62,643 nucleotides of DNA, from the NCBI GenBank assembly GCA_946186925.1, contig CAMHPA010000012.1:1-62643 (forward strand). Direction: 5' to 3'. Below, piece by piece: positions 37,230 through 46,409 of this stretch (the first letter of the stretch is position 1; every line of letters starts with the position of its first letter). Origin of the DNA: an uncultured Bacteroidota bacterium. Lineage in GTDB: Bacteria > Bacteroidota > Bacteroidia > Bacteroidales > SZUA-534. The translations under genes were made by a program, and so were the position numbers. The notes below the pieces were generated by a model. That model had not been told where the DNA came from. It worked only from the letters and a program-made list of their open reading frames with translations, and did not search any database.

Positions 37230-38279
37230 TTACCCCTTACCATTCCCATACGCATTCCACCCCTGCGCCGAGATTCGCGCACTGCCAGCGTTGCGGCCGA
37301 TGAGCGTGTAAACCTCGGGTTCGTTGGTGATTTGGCCGATGATGGATATTTCCTGCATTTTGCCCGCAATCTCAACCTGCTCGGCGGGGATGGTGAAGAG
37401 CAGTTCGTAGTCCTCGCCGCCGTTCATTGCCAGCATTGTGGCGTCCATATTCATTTCGGCGGCCACGGCTTCGGTTTGCGCGTCAACGGGCAGTTTGTTC
37501 TCGTAGATTTTCACGCCCGTGCCCGACTGTTTGCAGATGTGCAGCAGTTCCGACGACAGTCCGTCGCTCACGTCAATCATTGCCGTTGGTGTGAGTCCGT
37601 TTTTGCGGATGGCGGCAATCACGTCGCGGCGCGCTTCGGGTTTCAACTGACGCTCAATCACATAGTCGTATTTCGACAAGTCGGGTTGGGTGTTGGGGTC
37701 AATCATATACACGTCCTTCTCGCGGCGCAGAATCTGCAATCCTGCATAAGCCGCGCCCAAATCGCCCGACACGCATACAAGGTCGCCAGCCTTGGCGCCG
37801 TTGCGGCAGAAAGCCTTGCCAGGCTCAACCTGTCCGATGGCCGTGATGCTGATGACCATTCCCGTCATTGAGCTCGTGGTGTCGCCGCCCACAAGGTCAA
37901 CGTCGTAGCGCTCGCAGGCGCGGCGGATGCCGTCGTAGAGTTGCTCAAGCGCCTCAACCGAGAATTTCGACGACACGGCCAGCGAAACGGTAATCTGCTT
38001 TGGCGTGGCGCCCATTGCGTAAACGTCTGAAAGATTGACCATTACCGCCTTATATCCAAGATGCGCGAGCGGTGTGTAAACAAGGTCGAAGTGGATGCCC
38101 TCGGCCAGAAGGTCGCTTGTCACAACCAGGTCGTTGCCTTCCGATTTTATGATTGCGGCGTCGTCGCCGATGCCCTTCACAGTTGCGCTGTTTTTGATGC
38201 CGAACGGCTTTGTGAGCCGCTCAATCAACCCGAACTCGCCCAAATCGGACAGCGGGGTGGCAGTTTTTTTGTCTGTCAT
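37230..38279 (-). CDS. thiL: Thiamine-monophosphate kinase
   Basis: A 349-residue kinase phosphorylating thiamine monophosphate to thiamine diphosphate, the last step of cofactor synthesis. Family motifs are EFGLIERLTKPF near the N-terminus, GIGDDAAII (metal and ATP binding), VNLSDVYAMGATP, LVGGDTTSS, MIDVSDGLSSELLHI and MNGGEDYELLFTIP. Length is normal. It stands alone on the minus strand, divergent from the coiled-coil lipoprotein gene across a 214-bp spacer. No other thi genes are in view. Confidence 0.95.
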   Translation of the reverse strand: MTDKKTATPLSDLGEFGLIERLTKPFGIKNSATVKGIGDDAAIIKSEGNDLVVTSDLLAEGIHFDLVYTPLAHLGYKAVMVNLSDVYAMGATPKQITVSLAVSSKFSVEALEQLYDGIRRACERYDVDLVGGDTTSSMTGMVISITAIGQVEPGKAFCRNGAKAGDLVCVSGDLGAAYAGLQILRREKDVYMIDPNTQPDLSKYDYVIERQLKPEARRDVIAAIRKNGLTPTAMIDVSDGLSSELLHICKQSGTGVKIYENKLPVDAQTEAVAAEMNMDATMLAMNGGEDYELLFTIPAEQVEIAGKMQEISIIGQITNEPEVYTLIGRNAGSARISAQGWNAYGNGKG

Positions 38280-38493
38280 ACTATATATATTTTAGGTACG
38301 AACCTGTTTTTTTTGAATCCGCCACAAAAATAAAAGAAATTATGGCGTACAGACGTAAGTTGGTCAACATAGAAGGCGTTGAGTCATTTTTTGCTTCAAA
38401 AAGGTTCTTGGTATACTTTTTTTTCCTATTATTGCGCCGTTTAAAATTTGAACGCAATTTTTCTTATTAATTAACTTTAAAAATTCATTTACA

Positions 38494-41376
38494 ATGAAGA
38501 AACAATTTCTTTTTTTGTCGACTGCTGCTCTGCTTGCAGTAAGCTTGGTAAGCTGCGTTGACAACGATGAGCCCAAGGGGCTAAGACAACTTCGTCAGGC
38601 GAAAGCCAATCAGTGGAATGCTGCTGCAGAAACCACAAGGGCGAAAATTGGTATGGCTGTAGCTGCTGATAGCTTGGCCAACGAGTTGAAAATACTGACC
38701 AATAAGGCTCAGGAAATTACCAACAGAAGTAATGAACTTGTTAATCTCAAGAACGAGGCTTTGAACAACATTGAGATTGAAGGTAAAGCTTACAAGCTGA
38801 ATCTTACCAAAGCTGAGTACGATTACCAAATCGCCGAGCAGAAATACAACTTGGCTGTTTTGACTGAGAAAAACAAAACTGATCTTGAGAAAGAGAAACA
38901 AAATCTGCTTGTTGCTCAGTTGAATGTTGCTAATGCTCAAAAAAATCTTGATGACTGGAACGCTAAAGCAGCACTGAGAAAAGCACAGCTTGATCAGGAA
39001 ATCAAAGATGCTGAGGCTGATATCAAACAAGCAGAGGCTGATCTTAAAGATCGTTTGCTTGCTATTCAGGATCAACTTGACAGAAACGTCCTCCTTCAGG
39101 AGAGCTACGCTGCCAATTTGCAAGCTGACACCTACACAACAAATCTTGAGAGCCTGCTTATCATGGCAACAGCTCGCAAGAACGCCTGGACCAATAATGA
39201 AGGCAACGTTATGAACGCCTACAACGACCTGAAAACTAAAGAAGGTTTGATGATTGACGCTCAAAAAGCTTTGTCGCAGGCACAACAGGCTCTTTTGATT
39301 GCCCTCAACGGTTATGAGAAAGACTCTGCAAGCTACTTGAAAAACCTGAACGACGCTGTTACTACAGCTCAATACAACTACGACAAGCAGCAAAAATCTG
39401 TGCTGCTGGCCGAAGATGCTCTTGATGAGTTCAATGAGGTTTCGAAAGGTGATGTTGAAACTTGGAACAAGGCTTACAACGATCTTGAAACAGAAATAGC
39501 AACTCTTAAGAAAGAGGTTAAATACAAAGAAATCGCTATTCTTGAGGCTGACAAGGCAATTGATCAGGCACAAGCTAACTTCGACGCTAAGAAAAAAGAA
39601 GTTGAGAAACCATTGAAGGATTTCAATGATAAAGGTAACTTCTACACATTCGAAGTTGATGCTGCTATTGAAGAAGATTTCAACCTGCCTGGTGGCGCCA
39701 ACCAATTCTCATACAAAAACGGCATTATTGCCAACGAGGACGCTATTAAAAACAGCGATCTGAGTGCACAACTCGACGCTATCCTCAGCTACATTGGCGA
39801 TGACGAGAACCCGGGTATGTATAAAGACGAAGCTGGTATCAAAACATTGAACGACAACATCAAGGGCTTCAACGATGAGATCAAGGGCTTCAACGACGAG
39901 ATCAAAGGCTTTAACGATGACATCGACAACATCAACAAGCAATACACTGAGGATTCTTCGGCTTACATTGCTCAAATCAATGACAAACAGGCTGAAATTG
40001 TAACTAAACAACAGCAATTGGCTGAGTACCAGAACCAGAATGAGGTAAAAGCTCAATTCGATGCCGATTCAGTTGCTTTCTTGGCAGCTTCAGAAGCTTA
40101 CATGGCAAAAGCTTTGGAATACAAATGGGCTGACAATACTAACAAGTCAACCAAATATGAGGCAGTTGAGAATGCCATCAAAGAGTTCGTTGATCTTTAC
40201 AATGATGTTGATCCAGGTGAAGTTCTTACAGATAATACTCTGCAGGCAAAAAGAAAAAGCGTTCAAACCCAAATTAAGAACTATTGGGATTTGCGTGAAT
40301 CTTTCGATGGTCAAAAAATATCTGTTCCTGTAAAAGACGATGTTGTTGACAACGCATTGAGCGATGATACAGAAAAAACCACATTTGATACCTATCTTAC
40401 TGGTTCTGTAACCACACTTATTGGTAGCAATACTCGTGTTGACGGTGGCAAGAATGATGGCGCTTGGGGCAAGTTTATTGATATTGCCGACAAATTCATC
40501 GGCGGCCACACTCAGTATGTTATGTACAAACGTGACCAGATGGAAAGTTTCCACGCTAACAACGAACTTGGTTCGAAAGGTACAATGGGCGCATACTATG
40601 CTTGGAAATACACAATCGCTGACCTTAAGAAAGAGATTGCTGATCTGAACAAAGACATCGCTGACCTTGAGGACGATATTCTTGCCGACAGAGAGACTGC
40701 TGACGAAAACATTGAGAACAAAAAGCAGGATATCAAAGACAAAGAGCAGGAGATTGCTGACAAAGAGCAAGAGATTGCTGACACAGAAGACGAAATTGCC
40801 AATAACAGCAAGTGGGCTGCTTTGTATGACGCCATCAACGAAGTTAAGGAAGCTTACGATGATGATGTAAAAGCTCTTACAATTGCACAGCAAGAGGCTT
40901 ATAGCACTAAACTCACTCCGCTTGAGGACGCTTTGGCTAAAGCTGAGGACAATAAAGCTAAGCTAGGTGACGAGAAAGATGAACTGGAACTGGAGCAGGG
41001 CATCAAAGAGGCTATCCAGGGTAAATACCTTAGCTTGATAACCGCTGTCAACGAGACATCTAGCGCTGACGACGCTCAATTGAAGGCAGAAATCATCATC
41101 AAGTTTGCCGTTATCGAACTCGAGCACAACATTGAGACAGCAAAACAAGGTGTTGAAAGCAAGAAACTTGCTCTTGACAATGCGAAGAAAGATCTTGCCG
41201 ACTTCTTGGCAGGAGAATTCGATGCCAACCAAAATAACTACATCTCTACTGTTCTGACACAAGACAAGAATGTTAAGGCAAAACAAGTAGATTACGACAA
41301 GGCTGTTAAAGATTATGAGGTTGCCAAGGCATACTTTGAGGAAGTTTTGGCAGCTGTAGAAGGTGAAGAAGAATAA
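38494..41376 (+). CDS. Large coiled-coil lipoprotein
   Basis: A 960-residue protein of unrecognised family. The lipoprotein signal is MKKQFLFLSTAALLAVSLVSC (Cys 21). From about 25 to 400 and 450 to 950 it is almost entirely long helical, Lys/Glu/Asp/Gln/Ala-rich heptad sequence, for example KEQEIADKEQEIADTEDEI. Tandem short units occur (IKGFNDE repeated three times near 456-476). A non-coiled region of about 120 residues lies near 580-710. There are no enzyme motifs. It is followed 26 bp later by a beta-barrel gene, so it may be an outer-membrane-anchored filament, stalk or surface-layer-like component with that barrel as partner. This last point is inference. Confidence 0.75.
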   Translation: MKKQFLFLSTAALLAVSLVSCVDNDEPKGLRQLRQAKANQWNAAAETTRAKIGMAVAADSLANELKILTNKAQEITNRSNELVNLKNEALNNIEIEGKAYKLNLTKAEYDYQIAEQKYNLAVLTEKNKTDLEKEKQNLLVAQLNVANAQKNLDDWNAKAALRKAQLDQEIKDAEADIKQAEADLKDRLLAIQDQLDRNVLLQESYAANLQADTYTTNLESLLIMATARKNAWTNNEGNVMNAYNDLKTKEGLMIDAQKALSQAQQALLIALNGYEKDSASYLKNLNDAVTTAQYNYDKQQKSVLLAEDALDEFNEVSKGDVETWNKAYNDLETEIATLKKEVKYKEIAILEADKAIDQAQANFDAKKKEVEKPLKDFNDKGNFYTFEVDAAIEEDFNLPGGANQFSYKNGIIANEDAIKNSDLSAQLDAILSYIGDDENPGMYKDEAGIKTLNDNIKGFNDEIKGFNDEIKGFNDDIDNINKQYTEDSSAYIAQINDKQAEIVTKQQQLAEYQNQNEVKAQFDADSVAFLAASEAYMAKALEYKWADNTNKSTKYEAVENAIKEFVDLYNDVDPGEVLTDNTLQAKRKSVQTQIKNYWDLRESFDGQKISVPVKDDVVDNALSDDTEKTTFDTYLTGSVTTLIGSNTRVDGGKNDGAWGKFIDIADKFIGGHTQYVMYKRDQMESFHANNELGSKGTMGAYYAWKYTIADLKKEIADLNKDIADLEDDILADRETADENIENKKQDIKDKEQEIADKEQEIADTEDEIANNSKWAALYDAINEVKEAYDDDVKALTIAQQEAYSTKLTPLEDALAKAEDNKAKLGDEKDELELEQGIKEAIQGKYLSLITAVNETSSADDAQLKAEIIIKFAVIELEHNIETAKQGVESKKLALDNAKKDLADFLAGEFDANQNNYISTVLTQDKNVKAKQVDYDKAVKDYEVAKAYFEEVLAAVEGEEE
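39859..39921 (+). repeat. Three 21-bp coding tandem repeats
   Basis: ATCAAGGGCTTCAACGATGA-type units at 39859, 39880 and 39901 encode IKGFNDE, IKGFNDE and IKGFNDD. Base identity is high, so expansion is recent or ongoing. Confidence 0.9.
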
Positions 41377-41402
41377 TCAATTCCGTTTCCGAGATTAAAA
41401 TT

Positions 41403-42218
41403 ATGAGGAAATTATTTGGAATATTGTTTCTTACGGCGATCTTCGGCACAGCAATGGCGCAGGAGGGAGGTAATTTTCAGGTGACGGCCATTTTGGGCAA
41501 CAATCCCATGTTCTCGTCGGGTACCTATATGCTACCCAACTATTCGAACACGGTTACAGGCCTGCCAAGTGGCAATGAGCCGGATACATACCTGAATCTG
41601 GGTCGTACTGGTACCAACGGCATCACCAATATGGTTGGTGTGCAATTGGCCTACTACCTCGGTCCCATTGATGTCAACTTCATGTATGCTCAGGATTTGT
41701 CGCTCACTCCAAAGAAAGACTATGTTCGTGCGAACACAGTTACAGGAGATGACAACGATGGCATATATGATACGAGTGATCCGGATTACAACCTGTTCAG
41801 GATGCCGGATCAGCGCCAAATAGAAGGAAGCCTTAAGAGCAATTGGTATTGTAATGTCGGCGGTAACTTCCATATCGAGAATAAACGCGCCAGCGGTTAC
41901 GGTGGTGTGCGACTCGGCTATAAGAAGAGCCGTATACAAACTGTCACTCCTTACAATGGCAGCAATGAGACATCCAACGATGTTCTCTACTACAAGCAGA
42001 GCCGTGAAGGTAAGGTGGCAGCGTTCCAAACGGCAATAGTGGCTGGCGCCGAGTGCGTGGCCAACTGTGGCTTTGTTTTTGGAGTTGAATTCCTGCCTTT
42101 CTCATACCAGTATTCGGTAATTGAGATTGACCCTGATGGTCTGCAGCACTATGCATGCAGCAATCATAGCATCAAATTCTTCTCCACACCGACATTGAAA
42201 TTAGGTGTGCGCTTCTAA
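41403..42218 (+). CDS. Outer-membrane beta-barrel protein
   Basis: A 271-residue protein with signal peptide (MRKLFGILFLTAIFGTAMAQ). It has alternating amphipathic strands, Gly- and Tyr-rich (GYGGVRLGYKKSR, CGFVFGVEFLPFSYQYSVIEI), and ends in a strand with terminal Phe (TLKLGVRF), as expected for BamA-dependent barrels. It is reminiscent of the BT1926-type barrels found beside surface-layer proteins in Bacteroides, but this is from memory and uncertain. It is co-oriented and only 26 bp after the coiled-coil lipoprotein gene, and is followed by a terminator, so the two form an operon. Confidence 0.8.
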   Translation: MRKLFGILFLTAIFGTAMAQEGGNFQVTAILGNNPMFSSGTYMLPNYSNTVTGLPSGNEPDTYLNLGRTGTNGITNMVGVQLAYYLGPIDVNFMYAQDLSLTPKKDYVRANTVTGDDNDGIYDTSDPDYNLFRMPDQRQIEGSLKSNWYCNVGGNFHIENKRASGYGGVRLGYKKSRIQTVTPYNGSNETSNDVLYYKQSREGKVAAFQTAIVAGAECVANCGFVFGVEFLPFSYQYSVIEIDPDGLQHYACSNHSIKFFSTPTLKLGVRF

Positions 42219-42245
42219 TGTAGATTCTTATACAGAATAATTTTC

Positions 42246-42288
42246 AAAGCTGCGGATGAGGATACTCACCCGCAGCTTTTTTTTTGAT
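42246..42288 (+). terminator. Terminator after the barrel gene
   Basis: AAAGCTGCGG (42246-42255) pairs with CCGCAGCTTT (42270-42279) and runs into a long T-tract. Confidence 0.9.
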
Positions 42289-42333
42289 TGAGCCGTTGTG
42301 ATTATTCTCTGGTTCACCAATCCGATACTTTTT

Positions 42334-42341
42334 TATCTTTG
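42334..42341 (+). promoter_or_regulatory. -7 box TATCTTTG deciding the SPOR-like start
   Basis: A TAnnTTTG match. Transcription would begin near 42348, so in-frame ATGs at 42298 and 42346 are excluded and 42364 is the first usable start. Confidence 0.65.
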
Positions 42342-42363
42342 CAATATGAAACTGCATATTGCT

Positions 42364-42837
42364 ATGACGAGGAACGTGTTTTTTGCCATTCTGCTTATTG
42401 TTTTTGCCGCTGGCAGCGTCAGTGCGCAATCGTGTGATCTGTTTTACCAGCTTAACGAAAAACAGCCCGATTATGGCACAATAACCATCTCCCAGGATGC
42501 AATGCTGTTCCAGTTGGTAGACGCTTATGTTGATGCCAACAAACGCGACGGAATGAAAGGCTATCGAATTCAGATTTATTCCGGTTCAGGGCAAAACGCG
42601 CGTGCCACTATGCAGGCTACAAGTCAGCAGTTCTTGAAAAATTTTCCTGATTTTGATCCCGCGCAGGTTTATCCTGAGTACAAAACACCATATTTTAAGC
42701 TCTGTGTAGGCGATTTCCGCAGTCGTGGTGAGGCCAACGCATTCTATCATAAAATTCGCGAATTATATCCTGATTCGTATGTGGTGAATTCGAAAATTAA
42801 GTTTCCGAAACTCACTCCCGACGACGTAATGGAATAA
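42364..42837 (+). CDS. Secreted SPOR-like domain protein
   Basis: A 157-residue protein with signal peptide (MTRNVFFAILLIVFAAGSVSAQ). The mature part resembles a SPOR domain: GYRIQIYSGSGQNARATMQ, VYPEYKTPYFKLCVGDFRSR, EANAFYHKIRELYPDSYVV. SPOR domains bind denuded peptidoglycan glycan strands at division sites. It is a single-gene unit between a terminator and tRNA-fMet. The start was chosen by combining signal peptide and promoter position. Confidence 0.8.
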   Translation: MTRNVFFAILLIVFAAGSVSAQSCDLFYQLNEKQPDYGTITISQDAMLFQLVDAYVDANKRDGMKGYRIQIYSGSGQNARATMQATSQQFLKNFPDFDPAQVYPEYKTPYFKLCVGDFRSRGEANAFYHKIRELYPDSYVVNSKIKFPKLTPDDVME

Positions 42838-42955
42838 TTTTTTTTGAGTTTTACATCCACTTTATGTAGAAGTATTGCAGAAAGTGTTGATAATCAAATT
42901 GTATTGTCAGCCGAAAGTTGTACTGAATAAATTTTGCCAATTTCAAAACAAACTC

Positions 42956-42963
42956 TATCTTTG
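42956..42963 (+). promoter_or_regulatory. -7 box TATCTTTG for tRNA-fMet
   Basis: An exact TAnnTTTG match, 34 bp before the tRNA. Confidence 0.65.
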
Positions 42964-42997
42964 CAGTCGCAAAACCGATAGAGGTTTTTCTTAACAT

Positions 42998-43070
42998 CGC
43001 GGGGTAGAGCAGTTGGTAGCTCGTTGGGCTCATAACCCAGAGGTCGCTCGTTCGAGTCGGGCCCCCGCTA
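42998..43070 (+). tRNA. Initiator tRNA-fMet (CAT)
   Basis: A 73-nt cloverleaf with acceptor CGCGGGG pairing CCCCGC and an unpaired C1-T72, the initiator hallmark. The anticodon arm GGGCTCATAACCC has the three G-C pairs typical of initiators. The T-loop is TTCGAGT. The CCA end is not encoded. Confidence 0.95.
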
Positions 43071-43080
43071 CAAAGTAGAA

Positions 43081-43112
43081 GCCAGCATCAAAATATGATG
43101 CCGGCTTTTTTA
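43081..43112 (+). terminator. Terminator after tRNA-fMet
   Basis: GCCAGCATCA (43081-43090) pairs with TGATGCCGGC (43096-43105) with one mismatch, followed by a T-run. Confidence 0.8.
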
Positions 43113-43175
43113 TTTGGTACTAGCGGCACATTTTAGTTGGAGTAGAATCCGACAAGCGCTTTGTTTTGAGCTTCT

Positions 43176-44945
43176 TTAAATCATCGCTTCCGCCACCAGT
43201 TCGGCTACGTCCTCAACGGGTGCCATTTGGGTGCGGGCAAGGGTTTTCTTGCAGAGCGGGCAGGCGGTGGCCACCACGTCGGGGTGGTTGGCGGTCAGGC
43301 TGCACATTGCCTGCTCGGCAATGCGCGCTTTGTCGGCTGAAGGCAGTGTCAGGTTGGCAAGGCTGCCGCCGCAGCAGAGCGAGTTCTTGCGCTCGTTGGC
43401 GGTGGTTTGCAGAGTGGCCACGCTGCCCAGGACATCGCGCGGTGGCTCGTAGATTCCTGCACCGCGACCGAGTTCGCACGGGTCGTGGTAGGCAACAGCC
43501 AGATTCTTCTTATCGACTTTTATCTTTCCACTGTCAATCAGGCGTTTAATATATTCGGTGTGGTGCAGAATCTCAATGCCTTCGAGATTGTAGTCCTCGC
43601 GGAAGACCTTGTAGCAGATTGGGCACGAAGTGACAAGCGTGCGCGCCCCGCTCTCGATAATGGACTGACGGTTTTTGGCCATCAGTTTTTGGGCGGCGGC
43701 GGTCTGTCCTGCGAGTTTCATCGGACGGCCGCAGCAAATACCTCCGTCGGCGTCCATAAACCAGTAGCGGTCGCCCGAAGCGTTGAGAATCTTCACCATC
43801 GCGTCTTTGGTTTTGGGAACCAGGTGGCCCATACATCCTGTAAAGAACACCACATCAACCTTTTGCGCTTCGGCGTTGTTGTATTGCGGCACAAAGGTTT
43901 CGGGCGTGAAATTCTGTCGGTGGCGCAGGCGGATTGCGTTCAAATCTATCCCGACAGGGCAGACCGACTCGCATCGGCCGCACATCAGGCAGTTTTTGGC
44001 CTGCGCCGAGTGCTGCTCGTGGTTGCGGATTCGCTGAAGGAAATAGACGGCCTGCGTGTCGTGGTTGCCCACGGCTGTGTTGAGTTGGCAGCGGTCGATA
44101 CAAACGCCGCAGCGCGGGCACGAGAGCACCATCACCTCCTCGAGTATCGGATTGTCGGGCTTCAACTTTATGCCCCAGTTGCGGAAGAAGATAAGCACCA
44201 TCTCGGTTGGAATGTGCATATATCGGCTGAAGGGCAGCCCAATGAAGAACAGGCAAAGGTCGATTGAGTAGGCCCACCAGAGCGGATACTCTATCGCCTC
44301 GAGCGGAAGCGTGGCGGCCATCAGTTGGCCCACGGGATAGGTCAGGAAGCCGCCCGAGCCGTGCAGGCCGCAGGTGGCGCTTTCGGCCAAGAGCCTCAAC
44401 GGGAAAATGAGCCAGAGCGAGTAGAGCACCATCTTATCGCGCAAGCGCAGTTGGGTGGTGCTTTTCATACCCACAATGCGCTTGTAGAACCGCTTGACAA
44501 TGGCCACCACCACGCCCGAAAGCACGAGCAGCAGCGACGCGTCCATCAGTTGCACAAAGCCGCGGGCGAAGAAGAACGACTCGTCGTCGGGCACGAAATA
44601 GACGAAGAAAATTGGGAAATAGAACGGCGCGGCGCCGCCCATATAAATGTGAGCCTCGAACGCGCCAATCACTATCAGCAGAAACCAGCCGAAGGCCAGG
44701 CTGAAGTGCATATAGCCTAACCGCCTGTTTACCAGGAACATCTTGCGGTGAACAAGGCTCTCAAGGAAAATCTCCTTTACGGCTTTGAGCGATTTCAGGC
44801 TGAAGAGCCCGCGCAGGATTCGCAGTTTGTCGTCACGGTCGAAATACCAAATCCAACTTGCGTATTTCAGTATGAGATAGGCAAATAGCAGGCTCATTCC
44901 TACGGTGAACGGCAGAACGAATATGTCAAATGGTGTCGGATTCAT
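43176..44945 (-). CDS. Membrane-bound HdrE/HdrD-like iron-sulfur oxidoreductase
   Basis: A 589-residue fusion. Residues 1 to about 260 form a NarI/HdrE-like membrane domain with several helices, the type that binds heme b and menaquinone. Two 4Fe-4S motifs follow (CPRCGVCIDRC and CLMCGRCESVC), then two intact CCG domains (FFTGCMGH...GICCGRP...CPICY, and HDPCELG...LCCGGS...CPLCK), the noncubane-cluster ligands of HdrB/HdrD. This architecture resembles membrane HdrD-type proteins such as EMR (ETF:menaquinone oxidoreductase). It overlaps the preceding HdrC-like gene by 20 bp and is the last gene of the operon. It probably passes electrons between the soluble Hdr-like subunits and menaquinone. 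Confidence 0.88.
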   Translation of the reverse strand: MNPTPFDIFVLPFTVGMSLLFAYLILKYASWIWYFDRDDKLRILRGLFSLKSLKAVKEIFLESLVHRKMFLVNRRLGYMHFSLAFGWFLLIVIGAFEAHIYMGGAAPFYFPIFFVYFVPDDESFFFARGFVQLMDASLLLVLSGVVVAIVKRFYKRIVGMKSTTQLRLRDKMVLYSLWLIFPLRLLAESATCGLHGSGGFLTYPVGQLMAATLPLEAIEYPLWWAYSIDLCLFFIGLPFSRYMHIPTEMVLIFFRNWGIKLKPDNPILEEVMVLSCPRCGVCIDRCQLNTAVGNHDTQAVYFLQRIRNHEQHSAQAKNCLMCGRCESVCPVGIDLNAIRLRHRQNFTPETFVPQYNNAEAQKVDVVFFTGCMGHLVPKTKDAMVKILNASGDRYWFMDADGGICCGRPMKLAGQTAAAQKLMAKNRQSIIESGARTLVTSCPICYKVFREDYNLEGIEILHHTEYIKRLIDSGKIKVDKKNLAVAYHDPCELGRGAGIYEPPRDVLGSVATLQTTANERKNSLCCGGSLANLTLPSADKARIAEQAMCSLTANHPDVVATACPLCKKTLARTQMAPVEDVAELVAEAMI

Positions 44946-45267
44946 ATTTCATCAAGGCTTCGCGTGTGTTAAGAACAATGTTGCGGATATTGACGCCGCG
45001 CGGGCAGACGAGCGTGCATTTGCCGCAGAGCATACAGTTGTTGAGTTCGTTGCGCAGTTGCGTGTACTCGCCGCGCTGCAGCAGGGTGTTCAGGCGGCGA
45101 ATGTTGAATGTGGGCAGCAGGTTGCCCGCCGAGCAGGTGGCGGTGCAGGCTCCGCAGGCCATACAAACGCGCAGCGACGGCTCGTTCTCCAGAACCGTCC
45201 GCATTATCTCCTTGTCGTTGCGGTCGTAGTTGATACTCTGCGATTTTGCTATCTTAAAGCCCCACAT
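44926..45267 (-). CDS. HdrC-like 2x[4Fe-4S] protein
   Basis: A 113-residue electron-transfer protein with two classic 4Fe-4S motifs, CMACGACTATC and CMLCGKCTLVC, the second followed by PRGVNIRNIV. It has the size and spacing of HdrC-type linkers. It overlaps the following membrane HdrE/D-like gene by 20 bp, so the pair is translationally coupled, and it may wire the membrane subunit to the HdrA/B/C part. It lies 116 bp downstream of the HdrA-like gene, across a spacer of repeated ATTAATCATT words. Confidence 0.88.
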   Translation of the reverse strand: MWGFKIAKSQSINYDRNDKEIMRTVLENEPSLRVCMACGACTATCSAGNLLPTFNIRRLNTLLQRGEYTQLRNELNNCMLCGKCTLVCPRGVNIRNIVLNTREALMKYESDTI

Positions 45268-45383
45268 TTCTTAATGTTTAGTGGTGAGTGTTTAGTGGTT
45301 AATTTTAGAGTTTAATGTTTAACAGGTTTAACGGGTTGAAACTTTGCATCTTATGCCATTAATCATTAATCTTTAATCATTAA

Positions 45384-46409
45384 TCATTTTTTCAAATATT
45401 CGTGAATCGAAATCGCCGCAGCGCGGGCGTTGGCAATGGTGTCGATAATATTCATTGGGGCGGTGCAGGCGCCAGCGGTGAACACTCCCGCAACGTTGGT
45501 GTTGTTGTAGAGCGTGTAGTTGTCGGTTGAGCGGAAGAAACGGTTCACGCCGCGCTCAATGCCAAGTTGTTTGGCGACGGGCTCGTCGGTGTCGGCTTCC
45601 ATTCCGCACATCAGCACCAGAAGGTCGGTGCGCATATGCAGGGGCTTGCCAATGAGCGTGTCTTCGGCTTTTATCTGAATCTCGCCGTCGAGATTGGCGG
45701 CTGCCTCCGAAATCTTTCCGCGCACAAACGTCACTTTCCACTTCTCCTGCGCCTCGCGGTAGAGTTCCTCGTAGAAAGGCCCGAACATTCTGATATCCAT
45801 ATAGAAACAGAAAACTTCGGTTTCGGGGTGGCGGCGTTTGATTTCGATTGCCTGTTTCACGGCCGTCACGCAGCAAACCTTTGAGCAATAGTGATTTCCG
45901 ACCTTTTCGTCGCGCGAGCCAATGCAGTGCAGCAGAATCACGCGTTTCGGCACTTCGCCTTTCACGTTCTTCAGCGTGTTGTTTTTCAGCATCGCCTCGA
46001 GTTCGAAACTGTTAATCACGCCCTGATAGATTCCGTAGCCATACTCCTCCTTGCGAGCGGCATCGAACAGGCGGTAGCCAGTGGCCATCAGCACGGCGTC
46101 GGCCTCAAGCGTTTGGCCTTTGTCGGTTTTCAGCGCAAAGCGATTGTCAATTTGCTTGCAGTCAGCCACTTGTGTATTGGTCAGAATTTCGATATTCGGA
46201 TTTTTGACGTGCGAGAGCATCTCCTGCAGCACCTCGTCGGCGGGGCGCTTGTCGGGGAAAAGATTGTACATCAGCCTCAAATGGCCGCCCAGTTCACTCT
46301 CTTTTTCGATTAGCCACACGTGGTGCCCGAGCCCCGCAAGGCTTGCCGCAGCCTCAATTCCAGCGGGTCCGCCGCCAATTATTGCTATGTTTTTCTGTTG
46401 CATAATCAT
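45384..46409 (-). CDS. Truncated HdrA-like FAD protein
   Basis: A 341-residue flavoprotein matching the central FAD part of heterodisulfide reductase subunit A. The FAD loop is IAIIGGGPAGIEAAASLAGLG; the HdrA signature is LHCIGSRDEK...YCSKVCCV; the C-terminal FAD motif is GVFTAGACTAPMNI. Full HdrA is about 650 residues. The N-terminal iron-sulfur domain and C-terminal ferredoxin domain are missing, as in QmoA-type proteins. The start at 46409 overlaps the HdrB-like stop by one base (TGATG), so coupling is tight. Confidence 0.88.
   Translation of the reverse strand: MIMQQKNIAIIGGGPAGIEAAASLAGLGHHVWLIEKESELGGHLRLMYNLFPDKRPADEVLQEMLSHVKNPNIEILTNTQVADCKQIDNRFALKTDKGQTLEADAVLMATGYRLFDAARKEEYGYGIYQGVINSFELEAMLKNNTLKNVKGEVPKRVILLHCIGSRDEKVGNHYCSKVCCVTAVKQAIEIKRRHPETEVFCFYMDIRMFGPFYEELYREAQEKWKVTFVRGKISEAAANLDGEIQIKAEDTLIGKPLHMRTDLLVLMCGMEADTDEPVAKQLGIERGVNRFFRSTDNYTLYNNTNVAGVFTAGACTAPMNIIDTIANARAAAISIHEYLKK

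Noticed and set aside
43407..44267. 286-residue plus-strand frame inside the HdrE/D-like gene
   Set aside because: It is the antisense shadow of a gene with complete iron-sulfur motifs and has no recognisable domains.
43176..44945. Glycolate oxidase iron-sulfur subunit (GlcF) assignment
   Set aside because: GlcF lacks the N-terminal NarI/HdrE-like membrane domain, and there is no GlcD or GlcE nearby; the Hdr-like neighbours fit better.
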